From assembly GCF_002351485.1 (NCBI RefSeq), contig NZ_NWMW01000001.1, positions 434,001 through 498,000 of the forward strand: DNA of 64,000 nucleotides, read 5' to 3'. The notes beneath the pieces are model-generated. The model was not told the origin of the DNA. It worked only from the letters and a program-made list of their open reading frames with translations, and did not search any database. The position numbers and the translations under genes were made by a program. The DNA is from Sphingomonas spermidinifaciens. GTDB taxonomy: Bacteria > Pseudomonadota > Alphaproteobacteria > Sphingomonadales > Sphingomonadaceae. Below are positions 62,469 through 64,000 of this stretch, piece after piece (position 1 is the first letter of the stretch; each line of letters begins with the position of its first letter).

Positions 62469-63990
62469 TGCCGACCCGCAATCGCGCGGCAAGGTGACGG
62501 CACCGGCGGGGGCGCTCCTCGTCTCGGCCTTCGTCGTCGCGACGTGCGGGCTGGTCTACGAACTCCTCGCTTCGACGATCGCTAGCTATCTGCTGGGCGA
62601 CAGCGTCACGCAGTTCTCGACCGTCATCGGCGCCTATCTGTTCGCGATGGGCATCGGGTCGTGGTGCTCGCGCTATGTGAAGCGCGGCGAGCTTCGTCTG
62701 TTCGTGCGCACCGAACTGCTGATCGCGGTGATCGGCGGCTGCTCGGCGGCGCTCCTCTTCATGCTCTTTCCCCTGATCGAGCATTTCCGCGTCGCACTCT
62801 ACGGCATCGTCCTCGCGATCGGCTTCCTCGTCGGGCTCGAAATCCCCCTTCTCATCCGCATCCTCAAGGACTTCGACTTCCGCGAAACGGTGTCGAGCGT
62901 CCTCACCTTCGACTATGTCGGCGCACTCGCCGCGTCGCTGCTCTTCCCGCTCGTGCTGATGCCGCAGCTCGGCATGATCCGCACGGGCTTCGCGTTCGGG
63001 ATCGCCAATGCCGGCGTCGCCCTCGCGCTGCTCCTGGCCTTGCCGCGCGGCCGGCGGATGCGCGGCGAGGTCGCGGCAGCGGTGGTCATCCTCGCGCTCC
63101 TCGCCGCCGGCTTCGCCGCCTCCGACCGGCTCCAGCGCTGGGGCGAGCAGGCGAGCTATGGCGAGCCCGTCGTCTATGCGCGCTCCAGCCGCTTCCAGCG
63201 CCTCGTCCTCACCCGAAAGGACGACGATCTCCGACTCTATCTCAACGGCAATCTGCAATTCTCCGCGCGCGACGAATATCGTTATCACGAGGCGCTGGTG
63301 AAGCCCGTGCTCGGCCGCGTCGCAAACCCGGCCAGCGTGCTGATCCTCGGTGGCGGCGACGGGTTGGCCGCGCGCGAGGTGTTCCGCGATCCCGCCGTCC
63401 GGCGCGTGACGCTCGTCGATCTCGATCCGGAGATGACGGCGCTCTTCCGCGACACCCCCGCGCTCGCCGCGCTCAATCGCGGCTCGCTGTCCGACCTGCG
63501 CATGACCGTCATCAACGCCGACGCCTTCCGATGGGCGCGCGAGGCGAAGGGGCGGTATGATGCAATCATCGTCGATTTCCCCGATCCGGTCGATTACTCG
63601 GTGGGCAAGCTCTATACCGACAGCTTCTACGCGCAGGTCCGCCGCCTGCTCGCGCCGGATGGCATGATGGTGGTGCAGTCGACCTCGCCCTTGGTCGCGC
63701 CCGATGCATATTGGACGATCGCGACGACGCTGGAGGCGGTGGGGTTCGCGACTAGGGGCTATCACGCCTATGTGCCGAGCTTCGGCGAATGGGGCTTCAC
63801 CCTCGCCGGGTTGCGGCCGATCCCGGTGCGCGCGCGGCTGACGCCAGGCCGCTTCGTCACCGCGGCCAGCGAGCCACAGATGTTCGCCTTCCCCCCCGAC
63901 ATGGCGCGTCGCCCGGTCGAGGTGAACCGGCTCGACAACCAGGCGCTGGTGCGTGTGTTCGACGCCGCGTGGAGCCGGTATGAAAGCTGA
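62461..63990 (+). CDS. Membrane-embedded polyamine aminopropyltransferase-like protein
   Basis: A 509-residue protein. About seven N-terminal helices (residues 15-220) precede a spermidine-synthase-like Rossmann domain: LNGNLQFSARDEYRYHE (261-277), LILGGGDGLAAREVFR (GGGDG 297-301), VDLDPEM and IIVDFPDPVDYSVGKLY. All expected binding residues for an aminopropyl donor appear present. The substrate may be membrane- or envelope-linked rather than free putrescine. It overlaps both flanking genes. Confidence 0.85.
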   Translation: MADADPQSRGKVTAPAGALLVSAFVVATCGLVYELLASTIASYLLGDSVTQFSTVIGAYLFAMGIGSWCSRYVKRGELRLFVRTELLIAVIGGCSAALLFMLFPLIEHFRVALYGIVLAIGFLVGLEIPLLIRILKDFDFRETVSSVLTFDYVGALAASLLFPLVLMPQLGMIRTGFAFGIANAGVALALLLALPRGRRMRGEVAAAVVILALLAAGFAASDRLQRWGEQASYGEPVVYARSSRFQRLVLTRKDDDLRLYLNGNLQFSARDEYRYHEALVKPVLGRVANPASVLILGGGDGLAAREVFRDPAVRRVTLVDLDPEMTALFRDTPALAALNRGSLSDLRMTVINADAFRWAREAKGRYDAIIVDFPDPVDYSVGKLYTDSFYAQVRRLLAPDGMMVVQSTSPLVAPDAYWTIATTLEAVGFATRGYHAYVPSFGEWGFTLAGLRPIPVRARLTPGRFVTAASEPQMFAFPPDMARRPVEVNRLDNQALVRVFDAAWSRYES

Positions 63991-64000
63991 CCGGCGCGGC
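63980..64000 (+). CDS. Start of a further gene, truncated by window end
   Basis: An ATG at 63980 overlaps the preceding stop by 11 bp and opens MKADRRG before the window ends. Overlap in this operon style suggests another member of the cluster. Too short to identify. Confidence 0.4.

Overview
The window is chromosomal DNA from a GC-rich alphaproteobacterium, most likely a sphingomonad (Sphingomonas or a close relative). The evidence is the roughly two-thirds GC content, two large TonB-dependent receptors (one of the Xanthomonas/Caulobacter polysaccharide type), a LacI/TonB-receptor/MFS maltose locus of the Caulobacter kind, a split GcvPA/GcvPB glycine decarboxylase, polyhydroxybutyrate genes (phasin, PhbB), and imperfect-palindrome intergenic repeats typical of this group. 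This assignment is an inference from gene content. I see no phage, insertion sequence, rRNA or CRISPR array. Genes are dense, often overlap by 4 bp, and are full length except at the two window edges.

Layout. 1-1.4 kb: the 3' part of a pirin gene, then wrbA. 1.5-6.35 kb (minus): the glycine cleavage operon gcvT-gcvH-gcvPA-gcvPB behind a tandem glycine riboswitch. 6.6-11.9 kb (plus): benzoylformate-decarboxylase-like enzyme, TonB receptor, SnoaL-like protein and IclR regulator, probably one catabolic locus. 11.9-14.6 kb: an aspartyl-protease/PDZ protein and a GT-C membrane glycosyltransferase. 14.6-15.7 kb (minus): phasin and a solitary ModA. 15.8-17.9 kb: a secreted serralysin-type protease divergent from an Inh-family inhibitor. 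17.9-27.3 kb: lepA, a CsgG-like protein, tRNA-Pro, a GST, a dienelactone hydrolase, purS-purQ, a queuosine-precursor transporter, a glycine-zipper lipoprotein, rpmI-rplT and a HisN-type phosphatase.

27.3-47.9 kb is mixed housekeeping and envelope functions: an SDR, class I fumarase, a PAS-GGDEF-EAL-PilZ protein, a Bax-inhibitor-1 protein, ThpR, a lipoprotein methyltransferase behind a CorC/HlyC-like protein, an OmpA lipoprotein, TadA, rpmB, an esterase-like phytase protein, a glycine-zipper protein, PhbB, HemH, a molybdopterin oxidoreductase subunit, a GNAT, tRNA-Tyr, an M28 peptidase, RlmB, a ferredoxin and an AlkA-like glycosylase.

47.9-58.8 kb is a maltose/maltodextrin locus. A TonB receptor imports oligosaccharides, a periplasmic GH13 enzyme and an alpha-glucosidase cut them, an MFS carrier crosses the inner membrane, and a divergent LacI regulator probably controls the set; an esterase and an aldo/keto reductase trail the operon.

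58.8-64.0 kb (plus) is the least understood part: SPFH protein, two zinc-ribbon DUF4178 proteins, a 54-residue membrane peptide, a DUF350 protein, a membrane-embedded spermidine-synthase-like enzyme and the start of one more gene. From the first DUF4178 gene on, neighbours overlap or nearly touch. This looks like an envelope-associated system combining SPFH, DUF350 and polyamine-type chemistry, and is the best candidate here for incompletely described biology.
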